Below, in pieces: positions 35,035 to 43,643 of a DNA stretch of 64,000 bases. The position numbers and the translations under genes were made by a program. Within the stretch, counting starts at the first letter, position 1, and each line of letters starts with the position of its first letter. Below the pieces are notes generated by a model. The model did not search any database. It saw nothing but the letters and a program-made list of their open reading frames with translations, and was not told the origin of the DNA. Origin of the DNA: Thermohalobaculum sp039184865 (GTDB lineage: Bacteria > Pseudomonadota > Alphaproteobacteria > Rhodobacterales > Rhodobacteraceae); NCBI GenBank assembly GCA_039184865.1, contig JBCDAV010000011.1, forward strand, positions 62,001-126,000. The letters run 5' to 3'.

Positions 35035-35849
35035 GCGCCGTCAGCTACATCCAGCGCCCGAGCCGCCCGCTGCAGATCTATGCCTGCATCTTTCTGGTGG
35101 TTCTCTACACGCCGGTCCTGTTCATCCCGCTCTTCAGCTTCAACGACTCGATCTACGTCAAGTTCCCGCTGCAGGGATTCACGACGAACTGGTACGCGGA
35201 ATTGTGGGAGCGCCAGAGCCTGTGGGATGCGCTCTATGCGAGCGTCCGGCTGGGGATCTGTGTCGCGATCATTGCGACGGTGCTGGGCGTGATCTCGGCT
35301 CGCGCGATCACCCGCTACCGCCTGCCCGGTTCCAATGCAGTCGTGACGTTCATCATGTTGCCGCTGGTTATTCCCGGCATAATCTTCGGCGTGGCCCTTC
35401 TGGTGCTGATGAGCCGCATGGGCGTGCCGCTTTCGCTTTACACGGTTGCGGTCGGTCATTTGATCGTTTGCTTGCCGTTCTCGGTGGCGGTGCTTCTGCC
35501 GCGCTTCGAGGGTTTCGATATGTCCATGGAGGAGGCCTCGGCCGATCTGGGTGAAAACGGCTGGTGGACCTTCTGGCGCGTCACGTTCCCGATCATCTAC
35601 CCAGGCGTCATCGCGAGCCTCTTGCTGACCTTCACCATCTCCTTCGACGAAGTGATCATGGCGTTCTTCCTGACCGGGACCGAGCCGACCCTGCCGATGT
35701 ATATCTGGTCGCAACTGCGCTTCCCGCGGGAGTTCCCGTCTGTGCTCGCGTTGTCTTCGATCATTCTGTTCTTCTCGTTCGCCCTCGTGTTCCTCGCGCT
35801 CTGGATCGGCCGTCTCGGTTCGGTCGGCGCTGTCAAAGAGCTGGAGTGA
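35031..35849 (+). CDS. PotC-like ABC transporter permease (second system)
   Basis: This 272-residue membrane protein has six hydrophobic segments, starting with IYACIFLVVLYTPVLFIPLFSF. The EAA loop EEASADLGENGWWTFWRVTFP contacts the ATPase, and PGVIASLLLTFTISFDEVIMAFF is the typical PotC segment. It overlaps the preceding permease by four bases and is followed three bases later by the ATPase gene. Confidence 0.92.
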   Translation: MSAVSYIQRPSRPLQIYACIFLVVLYTPVLFIPLFSFNDSIYVKFPLQGFTTNWYAELWERQSLWDALYASVRLGICVAIIATVLGVISARAITRYRLPGSNAVVTFIMLPLVIPGIIFGVALLVLMSRMGVPLSLYTVAVGHLIVCLPFSVAVLLPRFEGFDMSMEEASADLGENGWWTFWRVTFPIIYPGVIASLLLTFTISFDEVIMAFFLTGTEPTLPMYIWSQLRFPREFPSVLALSSIILFFSFALVFLALWIGRLGSVGAVKELE

Positions 35850-35852
35850 TCC

Positions 35853-36956
35853 ATGCATCCCAACGATGCCATCATCTCGATCCAGAGCGTCGACAAGCAC
35901 TTCGGAAAGGTCCGGGCGGTCGATGACGTGAGCATGGACATCCGCTCCGGCGAGTTCTTCTCGTTGCTCGGACCATCCGGCTGCGGAAAGACGACGCTTC
36001 TGCGGATGCTGGCAGGGTTCGAGCCGACGACTCGCGGGGAGATCTATATCGACGGTGCGCCGTCTTCAGATATCCCGCCGCACCACCGGCCCGTGAACAT
36101 GGTGTTCCAGAACTACGCGATCTTTCCGCACCTCAATGTGCGGGACAATATCGGCTACGGTCTTCGCAAGCAGAAACTGCCGAGACCAAAGCGTGACGCG
36201 ATGATCGACGAGATGCTGGATCTGGTGAAGTTGCCGGGATTCGGAGACCGCAAGGCGCATCAGCTCTCCGGCGGCCAGCGCCAGCGGATCGCTTTGGCGC
36301 GCGCGCTGATCGTGCGGCCCAAGGTGCTGTTGCTGGACGAGCCGCTTGGTGCGCTGGACAAGCAGTTGCGCGAGCAGATGCAGATGGAGCTGCGCAACCT
36401 GCAACGCTCGGTCGGGATCACCTTCGTCTTCGTGACCCATGATCAGGAGGAGGCGTTGACGCTCTCGGACCGGATCGCGGTGATGTCTCGCGGAAAGGTG
36501 TTGCAGGTCGACACGCCCAGCGGTCTCTACGAAGCCCCGCGGACACGAGAGGTCGCCAGTTTCATCGGCACGATGAACTTCTTTGACGCGCACGTAACGG
36601 GGCGCGCCAACGGTCACGCCGAACTCGATGTCGAAGCACTCGGGCGGCTCGAATTGCCGGTCAAAGATACGCAGGTTGCAGCCGGTGACCGGATCTGCGT
36701 CGCAGTGCGGCCCGAGAAACTGAGCCTGCACGATGAGGCTCCCGGCTGCGGCGCGCCTGCCGCTTCCGGCGTTCTCGAGGCGACGGCCTATCTGGGCGAA
36801 CGCAGCCATTTCTACGTTCGGGCCGATGGCTGCGCCCGGCCGATCGCGGTATCTGCACAGAACCGGGCGGTACAGACGGGCGGTGATAAATTGGAAGGCC
36901 AAAAGGTCTGGTTGAAGGCGCCCAAAGAGGCGTTGATGATGTTGGAGGCCGAGTGA
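35853..36956 (+). CDS. PotA-like ABC transporter ATP-binding protein (second system)
   Basis: This 367-residue ATPase has Walker A GPSGCGKTT (residues 40-48), Q-loop VFQNYAIFPH, signature LSGGQRQR, Walker B VLLLDEPLGALD, switch His in FVTHDQEEAL, and a C-terminal TOBE domain (IGTMNFFDAHV onward; CVAVRPEKLSLHD). It drives the second polyamine-type importer. The TetR regulator gene starts 4 bp after its stop, which ties regulation to transport. Confidence 0.93.
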   Translation: MHPNDAIISIQSVDKHFGKVRAVDDVSMDIRSGEFFSLLGPSGCGKTTLLRMLAGFEPTTRGEIYIDGAPSSDIPPHHRPVNMVFQNYAIFPHLNVRDNIGYGLRKQKLPRPKRDAMIDEMLDLVKLPGFGDRKAHQLSGGQRQRIALARALIVRPKVLLLDEPLGALDKQLREQMQMELRNLQRSVGITFVFVTHDQEEALTLSDRIAVMSRGKVLQVDTPSGLYEAPRTREVASFIGTMNFFDAHVTGRANGHAELDVEALGRLELPVKDTQVAAGDRICVAVRPEKLSLHDEAPGCGAPAASGVLEATAYLGERSHFYVRADGCARPIAVSAQNRAVQTGGDKLEGQKVWLKAPKEALMMLEAE

Positions 36957-36960
36957 GAGC

Positions 36961-37623
36961 ATGAACATCGAGACACAGATTGTGCCGAAGCGCCGCCGCA
37001 AGGCGTCCAAGGAGGAACGGCGACGACAACTGATCGACGCGACGATCAAGACCATCGCCAGCAAGGGTATTTCGGGCACGACCACCACGGATGTCACCCG
37101 CGAGGCGGGTCTGTCCGCGGGCATCGTGAGCCTGCACTTCGACGGCAAGCACGGTTTGCTGACCGAGACCTTGCGCTTTCTTGCCGAAGAACACCGCGGC
37201 GTCTGGGTCGAGGCCTACGAGGATGCAAACCTGACAACGGCCGAAAAGCTGCGAGTCGTCGTCGACGCAAATTTCGACAGCCGCATCTGCACCCCGGAGA
37301 AGATCTCGGCGTGGTTCGCTTACTTCGGCGAGGCGAAGTATCGCGCGGTCTACCGGGAACTGATCAACGACTTCGACACCGAACGTGGCGATGTTCTGGC
37401 GACGCTTTGCGCTGAGTTATGCCAGGATGGCGGGTACGAAACAGTTGATCCGGCATCGCTTGCGAGCAGCATCGAGAGCCTCGCCGACGGGTTCTGGCTC
37501 GGCATGGTGCTCTATCCGGACTGGGCGACGCCAGAGGATCTCAAGCAGCGGATCTATGACATGATCGCGGCCCATTTTCCCCAGCACTTCAAGGATCGGG
37601 CCGGTGCCCGAACGGTTGCGTGA
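36961..37623 (+). CDS. TetR/BetI-like transcriptional regulator
   Basis: This 220-residue regulator has an N-terminal helix-turn-helix (RRRQLIDATIKTIASKGISGTTTTDVTREAGLSAGIVSLHFDGKHGLL, about residues 20-66) of the TetR family. The Tyr of the usual VSxYF is replaced by VSLHF. The C-terminal half (WFAYFGEAKYRAVYRELINDF; ESLADGFWLGMVLYPD) matches the BetI-type ligand domain. BetI itself senses choline. I infer that this protein binds the palindrome at 32809 and senses the amine imported by the operon. Its stop overlaps the next start as GTGA. Confidence 0.88.
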   Translation: MNIETQIVPKRRRKASKEERRRQLIDATIKTIASKGISGTTTTDVTREAGLSAGIVSLHFDGKHGLLTETLRFLAEEHRGVWVEAYEDANLTTAEKLRVVVDANFDSRICTPEKISAWFAYFGEAKYRAVYRELINDFDTERGDVLATLCAELCQDGGYETVDPASLASSIESLADGFWLGMVLYPDWATPEDLKQRIYDMIAAHFPQHFKDRAGARTVA

Positions 37624-38993
37624 AAAGGAGAACGGTCTTGGCTGGATTGCTTGGAACCGCAGCGTTGCCGTCCTTTGCCGCCTTGCCGACGAACCCGGAC
37701 GTGGTTGTAGTCGGTGCCGGGGCGGCCGGTATCGCAGCAGCGAAGCGTTTGATGGCCGAGGGAAAGTCCGTCGTGGTGATCGAAGCTGCGGATCGGGTCG
37801 GTGGTCGCGCATACACAGAGTCGAGAACCTTCGGCGTTCCTTATGACCACGGTTGCGCGTGGCTGCAGGGGCCGGACGATCTTCCGTGGTTGGATATCGC
37901 AGAGGAGCAGGGCTTCGATCTGGTCAACCACGACTATCCGGCTTTCCCGTTCTACGTGGATGGTGAGAAGGCCAGTACCGGACAGATCCGGCAGTTTGAC
38001 CGGACATGGGCGCGGTTTCAGGCGGCATTGGAGAATGCGTCCGAGGATGTCTCCGCCGCGTCCGTCGTGCCGGGCGATGCAACTTTCGGTGCAGTCGCCG
38101 CGACCTGGATCGGACCCATGGACCACGGCGTCGATCTCGCTGACCTATCGACCGGCGACTTCAACTCTTATGCGGAATACGATGTCAATTTCCTCGTCCG
38201 CGAGGGTTTGGGCACACTTGTCGCGCTCAACGCACATGAACTGCCGGTGAAGCTGAATACCGCCGTTACGGCGATCGACTGGAGCGGCTCCGGCGTCCGG
38301 GTCGAAACCTCCGATGGCACGATCTCGGCACGGGCCTGTATTGTCACCGTCTCCGTCGGCGTGCTCGCTGCGGGCGGCGTGCGATTCACACCGGAGCTTC
38401 CGGGCGAAAAACAGGATGCGCTGGCGGATGTGCCCATGGGTCTTTTGACCAAGATCGCCCTGGAATTCGACGAAGACAGCCGCTTCGGGCTCTCGGACAA
38501 CGGTTTCCTGACCTATGACGTCCCGAGCGAGTTGCCGGCCGAGGCATGCTACTTCCTGACATATCCCACCGGATTTCCGATCATGGTCGGCTTTGTCGGC
38601 GGCGCTTTCGGATGGGAGCTGTCTGGCGCGGGCGAAGCCGCTGCCATCGACTTCGCGCTTGGCGAGCTCGGTAAGATGTTGGGCAACGATGTCCGCAAGC
38701 ATTTCGTCAAGGGTCATATGAGCGACTGGGCGACCAATCCATTGACGTTGGGTGCTTACTCCGCCGCGAAGCCGGGCCGCCATGCCCAGCGTCGCGTACT
38801 GGCCGAACCCCTGGCCAACAAGGTGTTCTTTGCGGGCGAGGCGACCTCCGAGTCCTACATTGCACTGTGTTCCGGGGCACACATCAACGGCGACAAGGTG
38901 GCGGGTGAGGTCTCGTCCGTTCTGGATGGTGGCTGCTCGTCCTGCGACGCACGCGGCGCCCAGAAACGGCGAATTCTGGAGGCGACCGAGTGA
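37620..38993 (+). CDS. FAD-dependent flavin amine oxidase
   Basis: This 457-residue enzyme starts with GTG overlapping the TetR gene stop. An N-terminal MKRRTVLAGLLGTAALPSFA stretch looks like a Tat or Sec export signal, so it may act in the periplasm. FAD is bound by VVVVGAGAAGIAAAKRL, ADRVGGRAYTE and the C-terminal VFFAGEATSESYIALCSGAHINGDKVAG. Relatives oxidise monoamines or polyamines. The C-terminus has a CxxC in GGCSSCDARGA of unknown meaning. Its stop overlaps the start of the next gene as GTGA. Confidence 0.88.
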   Translation: MKRRTVLAGLLGTAALPSFAALPTNPDVVVVGAGAAGIAAAKRLMAEGKSVVVIEAADRVGGRAYTESRTFGVPYDHGCAWLQGPDDLPWLDIAEEQGFDLVNHDYPAFPFYVDGEKASTGQIRQFDRTWARFQAALENASEDVSAASVVPGDATFGAVAATWIGPMDHGVDLADLSTGDFNSYAEYDVNFLVREGLGTLVALNAHELPVKLNTAVTAIDWSGSGVRVETSDGTISARACIVTVSVGVLAAGGVRFTPELPGEKQDALADVPMGLLTKIALEFDEDSRFGLSDNGFLTYDVPSELPAEACYFLTYPTGFPIMVGFVGGAFGWELSGAGEAAAIDFALGELGKMLGNDVRKHFVKGHMSDWATNPLTLGAYSAAKPGRHAQRRVLAEPLANKVFFAGEATSESYIALCSGAHINGDKVAGEVSSVLDGGCSSCDARGAQKRRILEATE

Positions 38994-41065
38994 ACAAGAT
39001 CGACACCAGCCGCTTCAGGACGCGCGATCCGCGATATGACGTTCTGTTCGAGCCAGTGAAAATCGGTCCCGTCACCGCGAAGAACCGCTTCTACCAGGTG
39101 CCGCACTGCAACGGCATGGGACATGCCTATCCCTCGTCGATGGCCGAGATGCGCGGCGTCAAGGCAGAGGGCGGCTGGGCCGTCGTCTGCACCGAGCAGG
39201 TAGAAATACACCACACCTCCGAGCTTACGCCGGTGATCGAAGGCCGTTTCTGGGACGATGCCGATATCCCGATCATGCGGAAGATGACCGACAAGATCCA
39301 TGAGCACGGCGGTCTGGCCGGGATCGAGCCGTGCTATGATAGTTATTCATCGCCCAATCGGCTGAGCCGCGAGGCGCCGATGGGCCCGTCGGCACGGCCG
39401 GTGACGTATCTCGAACCGATCCAGACGCGCGCGATGGACAAGACCGACATCCGGAACGTTCGTCGCTACTATGTCGAGGCGGCGCATCGGGCCCGGCGGG
39501 CCGGGTTCGACATCGTCTATGTCTATGCCGCTCACGATCTCAGCATCCTGTCGCAGTTTCTGTCGCGCCGCTGGAACGATCGGGGTGACGAGTACGGCGG
39601 CTCGTTCGAGAACCGCGCGCGGCTGTTCCGGGAAGTGCTGCGGGACACCAAGGACGCCGTTGGCGACACCTGCGGCATCGCCGTGCGCTTTGCCGTTGAC
39701 GAGATGATGGGAGAAGAAGGCCTGACGAAGGATGGCGAGGGCCGCGATCTCGTGGAGATGCTGGCCGAGGAGCCGGATCTCTGGGACGTCAACGTATCCG
39801 ACTGGGACAATGACAGCCTCACATCGCGGTTCGGGCAATCCGGATTTCAGGATGATTACGTCTCGTTCGTGAAGACGGTGACCAGCAAGCCCGTGGTCGG
39901 TGTCGGGCGCTACACCTCGCCTGACGCCATGGTCTCGCTGATCCAGAGCGGGTCTTTGGATCTGATCGGGGCGGCGCGACCGTCGATCGCCGATCCGTTC
40001 CTGCCTAAGAAGGTCGAAGAAGGCCGGATCGAGGACATCCGGGAGTGCATTGGTTGCAATATCTGCGTCTCGGCCGACTACCACATAGTACCAATGCGTT
40101 GCACCCAGAACCCGACCATGGGCGAGGAATGGCGCAGAGGCTGGCACCCCGAGCGGATTGCCCCGAAGTCGGCCAATGAAAGCGTGCTGATCGTCGGTGG
40201 CGGGCCTTCCGGGCTGGAAGCCGCAAGAGCACTGGGACAGCGCGGTTACGACGTGACCCTGGCCGAGGCGGGTGACGCGCTCGGTGGTCGCGTGGCGCGC
40301 GAGTCCGCGCTTCCCGGACTGGGAGAATGGCGCCGGGTGAGCGACTATCGCGAATACCAGATCAGCCAGATGGCGAATGTGGAAACGTTCCTGCACAGCC
40401 CGCTGAGCGCGGAACAGGCGCTGGAGTTCGACGCCGATCATCTTGTCATCGCGACGGGGGCCGCCTGGCGTGCGGACGGCGTCGGCAGAGCCAATACCGC
40501 GCCAATTCCTATCCGCGATGGCGCCAAAGTGCTGACGCCGGACGACATCATGGCGGGCACAGTGCCGGACGGCCCCGTCGTGATCTTCGACGACGACCAT
40601 TACTATATGGGCGGCGTTCTGGCCGAGTTGTTGCGCGGCAATGGCCTCGCCGTGACGCTTGTCACGCCGGCAGCCGATGTTTCGACCTGGACGCACAACA
40701 CGCTGGAACAGCATCGGATCCAGAGCCGCCTGATGAAAATGGGTGTCAGGATCCTCACAAATCATGTCCTGACGGCTGTTGGCCCTGACAGCGCGACGGT
40801 CACCTGCGACTACACGGAAGACGAAACGAAGCTCGATTGTGCAGCGGTCGTCATGGTCACGATGCGTCTGCCCGCCGATGGCTTGTTCCGATCGCTCGAA
40901 GCGGCCGACGGCCCGCGAAGTGTCACGCGGATCGGAGATTGCCTGGCTCCGGGGACGATCGCAGCGGCTGTGTACTCCGGCCACCGTTACGCACGCGAGC
41001 TCGGCGAGCCGAAATCCGAGGGCGCGCCGTTCCGGCGCGAACTCATTCGCCTGGCCGAAACCTGA
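38990..41065 (+). CDS. Trimethylamine/dimethylamine dehydrogenase-family flavoprotein, first copy
   Basis: This 691-residue enzyme has the full TMADH layout. An FMN barrel carries Cys40 in RFYQVPHCNGMG, the position that bonds FMN covalently in TMADH. Tyr and His in FDIVYVYAAH match catalytic residues. A 4Fe-4S motif has Cys353, 356, 359 and 371, and an NAD/FAD-like fold follows (VLIVGGGPSGLEAARAL). Where TMADH has Tyr60 in its aromatic cage, this protein has Gln70, the change I recall for dimethylamine dehydrogenase. The cage Trp near the cluster is also absent. Substrate is therefore probably a secondary amine other than, or beyond, dimethylamine. Electrons would go to ETF. Confidence 0.88.
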   Translation: MNKIDTSRFRTRDPRYDVLFEPVKIGPVTAKNRFYQVPHCNGMGHAYPSSMAEMRGVKAEGGWAVVCTEQVEIHHTSELTPVIEGRFWDDADIPIMRKMTDKIHEHGGLAGIEPCYDSYSSPNRLSREAPMGPSARPVTYLEPIQTRAMDKTDIRNVRRYYVEAAHRARRAGFDIVYVYAAHDLSILSQFLSRRWNDRGDEYGGSFENRARLFREVLRDTKDAVGDTCGIAVRFAVDEMMGEEGLTKDGEGRDLVEMLAEEPDLWDVNVSDWDNDSLTSRFGQSGFQDDYVSFVKTVTSKPVVGVGRYTSPDAMVSLIQSGSLDLIGAARPSIADPFLPKKVEEGRIEDIRECIGCNICVSADYHIVPMRCTQNPTMGEEWRRGWHPERIAPKSANESVLIVGGGPSGLEAARALGQRGYDVTLAEAGDALGGRVARESALPGLGEWRRVSDYREYQISQMANVETFLHSPLSAEQALEFDADHLVIATGAAWRADGVGRANTAPIPIRDGAKVLTPDDIMAGTVPDGPVVIFDDDHYYMGGVLAELLRGNGLAVTLVTPAADVSTWTHNTLEQHRIQSRLMKMGVRILTNHVLTAVGPDSATVTCDYTEDETKLDCAAVVMVTMRLPADGLFRSLEAADGPRSVTRIGDCLAPGTIAAAVYSGHRYARELGEPKSEGAPFRRELIRLAET

Positions 41066-41086
41066 CGAACCAAGAGCCTCAACCCG

Positions 41087-43642
41087 ATGCCACGTGACGC
41101 GCGCCACGACAGTCTCTTCGAACCGGTGAAGATCGGCCCGGTCACCACGAAGAACCGCTTCTTTCAGGTGCCGCATTGCACGGGCATGGGCTGGGTGCGG
41201 CCACGGATGCTGGCCGCGATGCGTGGCGTGAAGGCCGAGGGCGGATGGGCCGTCGTCTGTACGGAATACAACTCGATCCATCCGACATCCGACGACCTAC
41301 CGCATGCGTCGGCGTCCCTCTGGGATGATAGCGACATCCGGGCGAACCGCCTGATGACCGACGCGGTGCACGAGCATGGCGGTCTCGCCGGGGCCGAGCT
41401 CTGGTACTCCGGTGCGCGCAGCCCGAACAACTTCACCCGTGAAGTGCCGATGGACGTTGTGAGCCTTCCGAACCTTGCCGGGCATCCGAGCCAGACGCGG
41501 GCGATGGACAAGACCGATATCCGCAATCTGCGGCGCTGGCACCGGAGGGCGGCACTCCGGGCGAAGGAGGCCGGGTTCGATCTTGTCTATGTCTACGCAA
41601 CCCACGGCTACCTGCTGGCGAACTTCCTCGATCCGACGATGAACACGCGCGGCGACGTATATGGTGGATCGCTGGAGAACCGCCTGCGCCTGACGCGGGA
41701 ACTCATCGAGGAGACCAAGGACGCGATCGGCGACGGCATGGCCGTGGCCGTGCGGTTCAAAGCCGATGAGACGGCCGTCGCGGACGGTAAGCCCGAGCAT
41801 GGCGAGCGCCGCGAGATGCTGGAGCTGCTGGCAGAGCTGCCCGACCTCTGGGACATCAACATCGCCGACTACTCGTGGGAGATGGGGGCCTCGCGTTTCA
41901 CCAAGGAGGGAGCGCTCGAGCCTTACATGGCGTGGGTCAAGTCGGTCACATCGAAGCCGGTTGTCACTGTCGGTCGCTTCACCTCGCCCGACACGATGGC
42001 GAGCCAAATCCGGCGCGGGATCGTCGATCTGATCGGGGCAGCACGACCGTCCATTGCCGACCCGTTCCTTCCGAAGAAGATCGAAGAAGGGCGCTACGAG
42101 GACATCCGTGAGTGCATCGGCTGCAACGTATGCTATTCCGGCGACAGCCTCGGGGTGCCGATCCGCTGTACCCAGAATCCGACCATGGGCGAGGAGTGGC
42201 GCAAGGGCTGGCACCCGGAACGCGCACCGGAACGGACCAGCGGCGGCAAGGTGCTGATCGTCGGGGCTGGTCCTGCGGGGCTGGAGGCCGCGCGTGCGCT
42301 CGGTCTGCGCGGATATGACGTGATGCTGGCCGAGGCGATGCGGGAACTCGGGGGGCGGGTCGTGCGCGAAGCCTCGCTGCCCGGGCTCAGTGAATACATC
42401 CGGGTTCGTGACTACCGGGCCCAGCAGCTTCAAAAAATGCCGAACGTCGAGGTGTATCTGGAGAGTGCGCTGACGGCGGACGACGTTTTTGGCGTCGAAG
42501 CAGATCACGTCTGCATCGCGACAGGGGCTAAATGGCGGGCGGAACGTTTCGACGGCAAGACTTATGTGCCGATTGGCGCGGGTGTCCTGACCGTGGACGA
42601 CATCATCGAGGGCAGACTGCCCGAGGGTCCGACGGTCGTTTTTGACACGGACAATTATTACCTCGGGGGCTTGATCGCAGAGCGGGTCCGACAACACGGA
42701 GTGCCGGTGACCTACGTCACCGAAAGCGACAGCGTCTCGGCCTGGGCGGGAAACACGGCGGAGCGTTGGCGGGTTCGTACCCGCCTCATGGAGATGGGCG
42801 TCGAGATCGTGACCGCTCACGCGCTGACGGAGTTCGATGGAAGCGAAGCGAGACTTGCGTGCGCGTATACCGGTTCCGAGAGGATCCTGAACGTGACCGG
42901 CGCTGTTCTGGTGGGCCAGCGATTGCCACGAGACGAGTTGTATCGCGAGATTCTCGCGACCGTGGACGGGCAGGATTGGCGTCTGTCGTTCACCTTGAAA
43001 CGGATCGGGGACGCAGAAGCGCCCGGCATCATCGCGCAGAATGTCTACGCGGGACACCGCTATGCGACCGAGCTTGAGGCAGCGATCGATATGGACCAGC
43101 CTTTAAAGCATGACCGGATCGATGTCGGTGCCGTGCCGGTCTTACCGGACTTGGAGGCGCCTGCCGGAGCAACCGAAGCCTACCTGCCGACGCTGCTGCA
43201 ATACTGGGAGGAGGAAGTCGCCGGAGAAGCCTTCTTCCGTGAACTCGCCGCGCGGGCATCCGAACCCGAGCACCGGGAGAAGCTCGTGTTGCTGGCCGAG
43301 GTGGAGCGACGCACGGCCGAGATCACCCGGCCGTTGCTCGACAGATACGGGTTGGTACCGAGTTCGCTCGGAACCTTGCGCGCAGACGGCAAGCGCGATG
43401 CCGACGGTGTGCCGCAGGACTGGCCGACCCTCATCGGTTACATGGCGGACAAGTTCCCCGACTACATTGACGATTTTCGGCGGCTTGAGGCGCTGGCGCC
43501 GGTCGAGGACCGCTCGATTCTGAACCGAATGACACAGCACGAACTCGATGCGATCGAGTTTTTGGAGCGCGAGCGCCGGGGCGATCCGGACGCCACAGCG
43601 CCTCTGCTGCGGTTCCTCGGTGCGGCGGACGAGGCGGCTTGA
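41087..43642 (+). CDS. Trimethylamine dehydrogenase-family flavoprotein with helical C-terminal extension, second copy
   Basis: This 851-residue protein keeps the TMADH core over its first ~690 residues: Cys31 in RFFQVPHCTGMG for covalent FMN, Tyr61 at the cage position, FDLVYVYATH, 4Fe-4S Cys343, 346, 349 and 361, and VLIVGAGPAGLEAARAL. The cage Trp after the cluster is missing (GDSLGVP). The last ~160 residues are extra and predicted helical, with YWEEEVAGEAFFRELA, KLVLLAEVERRTAEIT and RMTQHELDAIEFLERE, resembling a ferritin-like four-helix bundle with incomplete metal ligands. Family members are usually about 670-730 residues. It lies 21 bp after the first copy. Confidence 0.87.
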   Translation: MPRDARHDSLFEPVKIGPVTTKNRFFQVPHCTGMGWVRPRMLAAMRGVKAEGGWAVVCTEYNSIHPTSDDLPHASASLWDDSDIRANRLMTDAVHEHGGLAGAELWYSGARSPNNFTREVPMDVVSLPNLAGHPSQTRAMDKTDIRNLRRWHRRAALRAKEAGFDLVYVYATHGYLLANFLDPTMNTRGDVYGGSLENRLRLTRELIEETKDAIGDGMAVAVRFKADETAVADGKPEHGERREMLELLAELPDLWDINIADYSWEMGASRFTKEGALEPYMAWVKSVTSKPVVTVGRFTSPDTMASQIRRGIVDLIGAARPSIADPFLPKKIEEGRYEDIRECIGCNVCYSGDSLGVPIRCTQNPTMGEEWRKGWHPERAPERTSGGKVLIVGAGPAGLEAARALGLRGYDVMLAEAMRELGGRVVREASLPGLSEYIRVRDYRAQQLQKMPNVEVYLESALTADDVFGVEADHVCIATGAKWRAERFDGKTYVPIGAGVLTVDDIIEGRLPEGPTVVFDTDNYYLGGLIAERVRQHGVPVTYVTESDSVSAWAGNTAERWRVRTRLMEMGVEIVTAHALTEFDGSEARLACAYTGSERILNVTGAVLVGQRLPRDELYREILATVDGQDWRLSFTLKRIGDAEAPGIIAQNVYAGHRYATELEAAIDMDQPLKHDRIDVGAVPVLPDLEAPAGATEAYLPTLLQYWEEEVAGEAFFRELAARASEPEHREKLVLLAEVERRTAEITRPLLDRYGLVPSSLGTLRADGKRDADGVPQDWPTLIGYMADKFPDYIDDFRRLEALAPVEDRSILNRMTQHELDAIEFLERERRGDPDATAPLLRFLGAADEAA

Positions 43643-43643
43643 G

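Noticed and set aside
38990..41065. Plain trimethylamine dehydrogenase
   Set aside because: The covalent-FMN Cys is kept, but the aromatic-cage residues that hold trimethylamine are changed (Gln for Tyr, no Trp after the cluster), so the specific name is not justified.
39347..41281. Open frame of 644 codons on the minus strand
   Set aside because: Antisense to the first TMADH-like gene, with low-complexity Arg/Asp/His content and no ribosome site; a shadow of the real gene.
41297..43057. Open frame of 586 codons on the minus strand
   Set aside because: Antisense to the second TMADH-like gene, again without motifs or a start signal.
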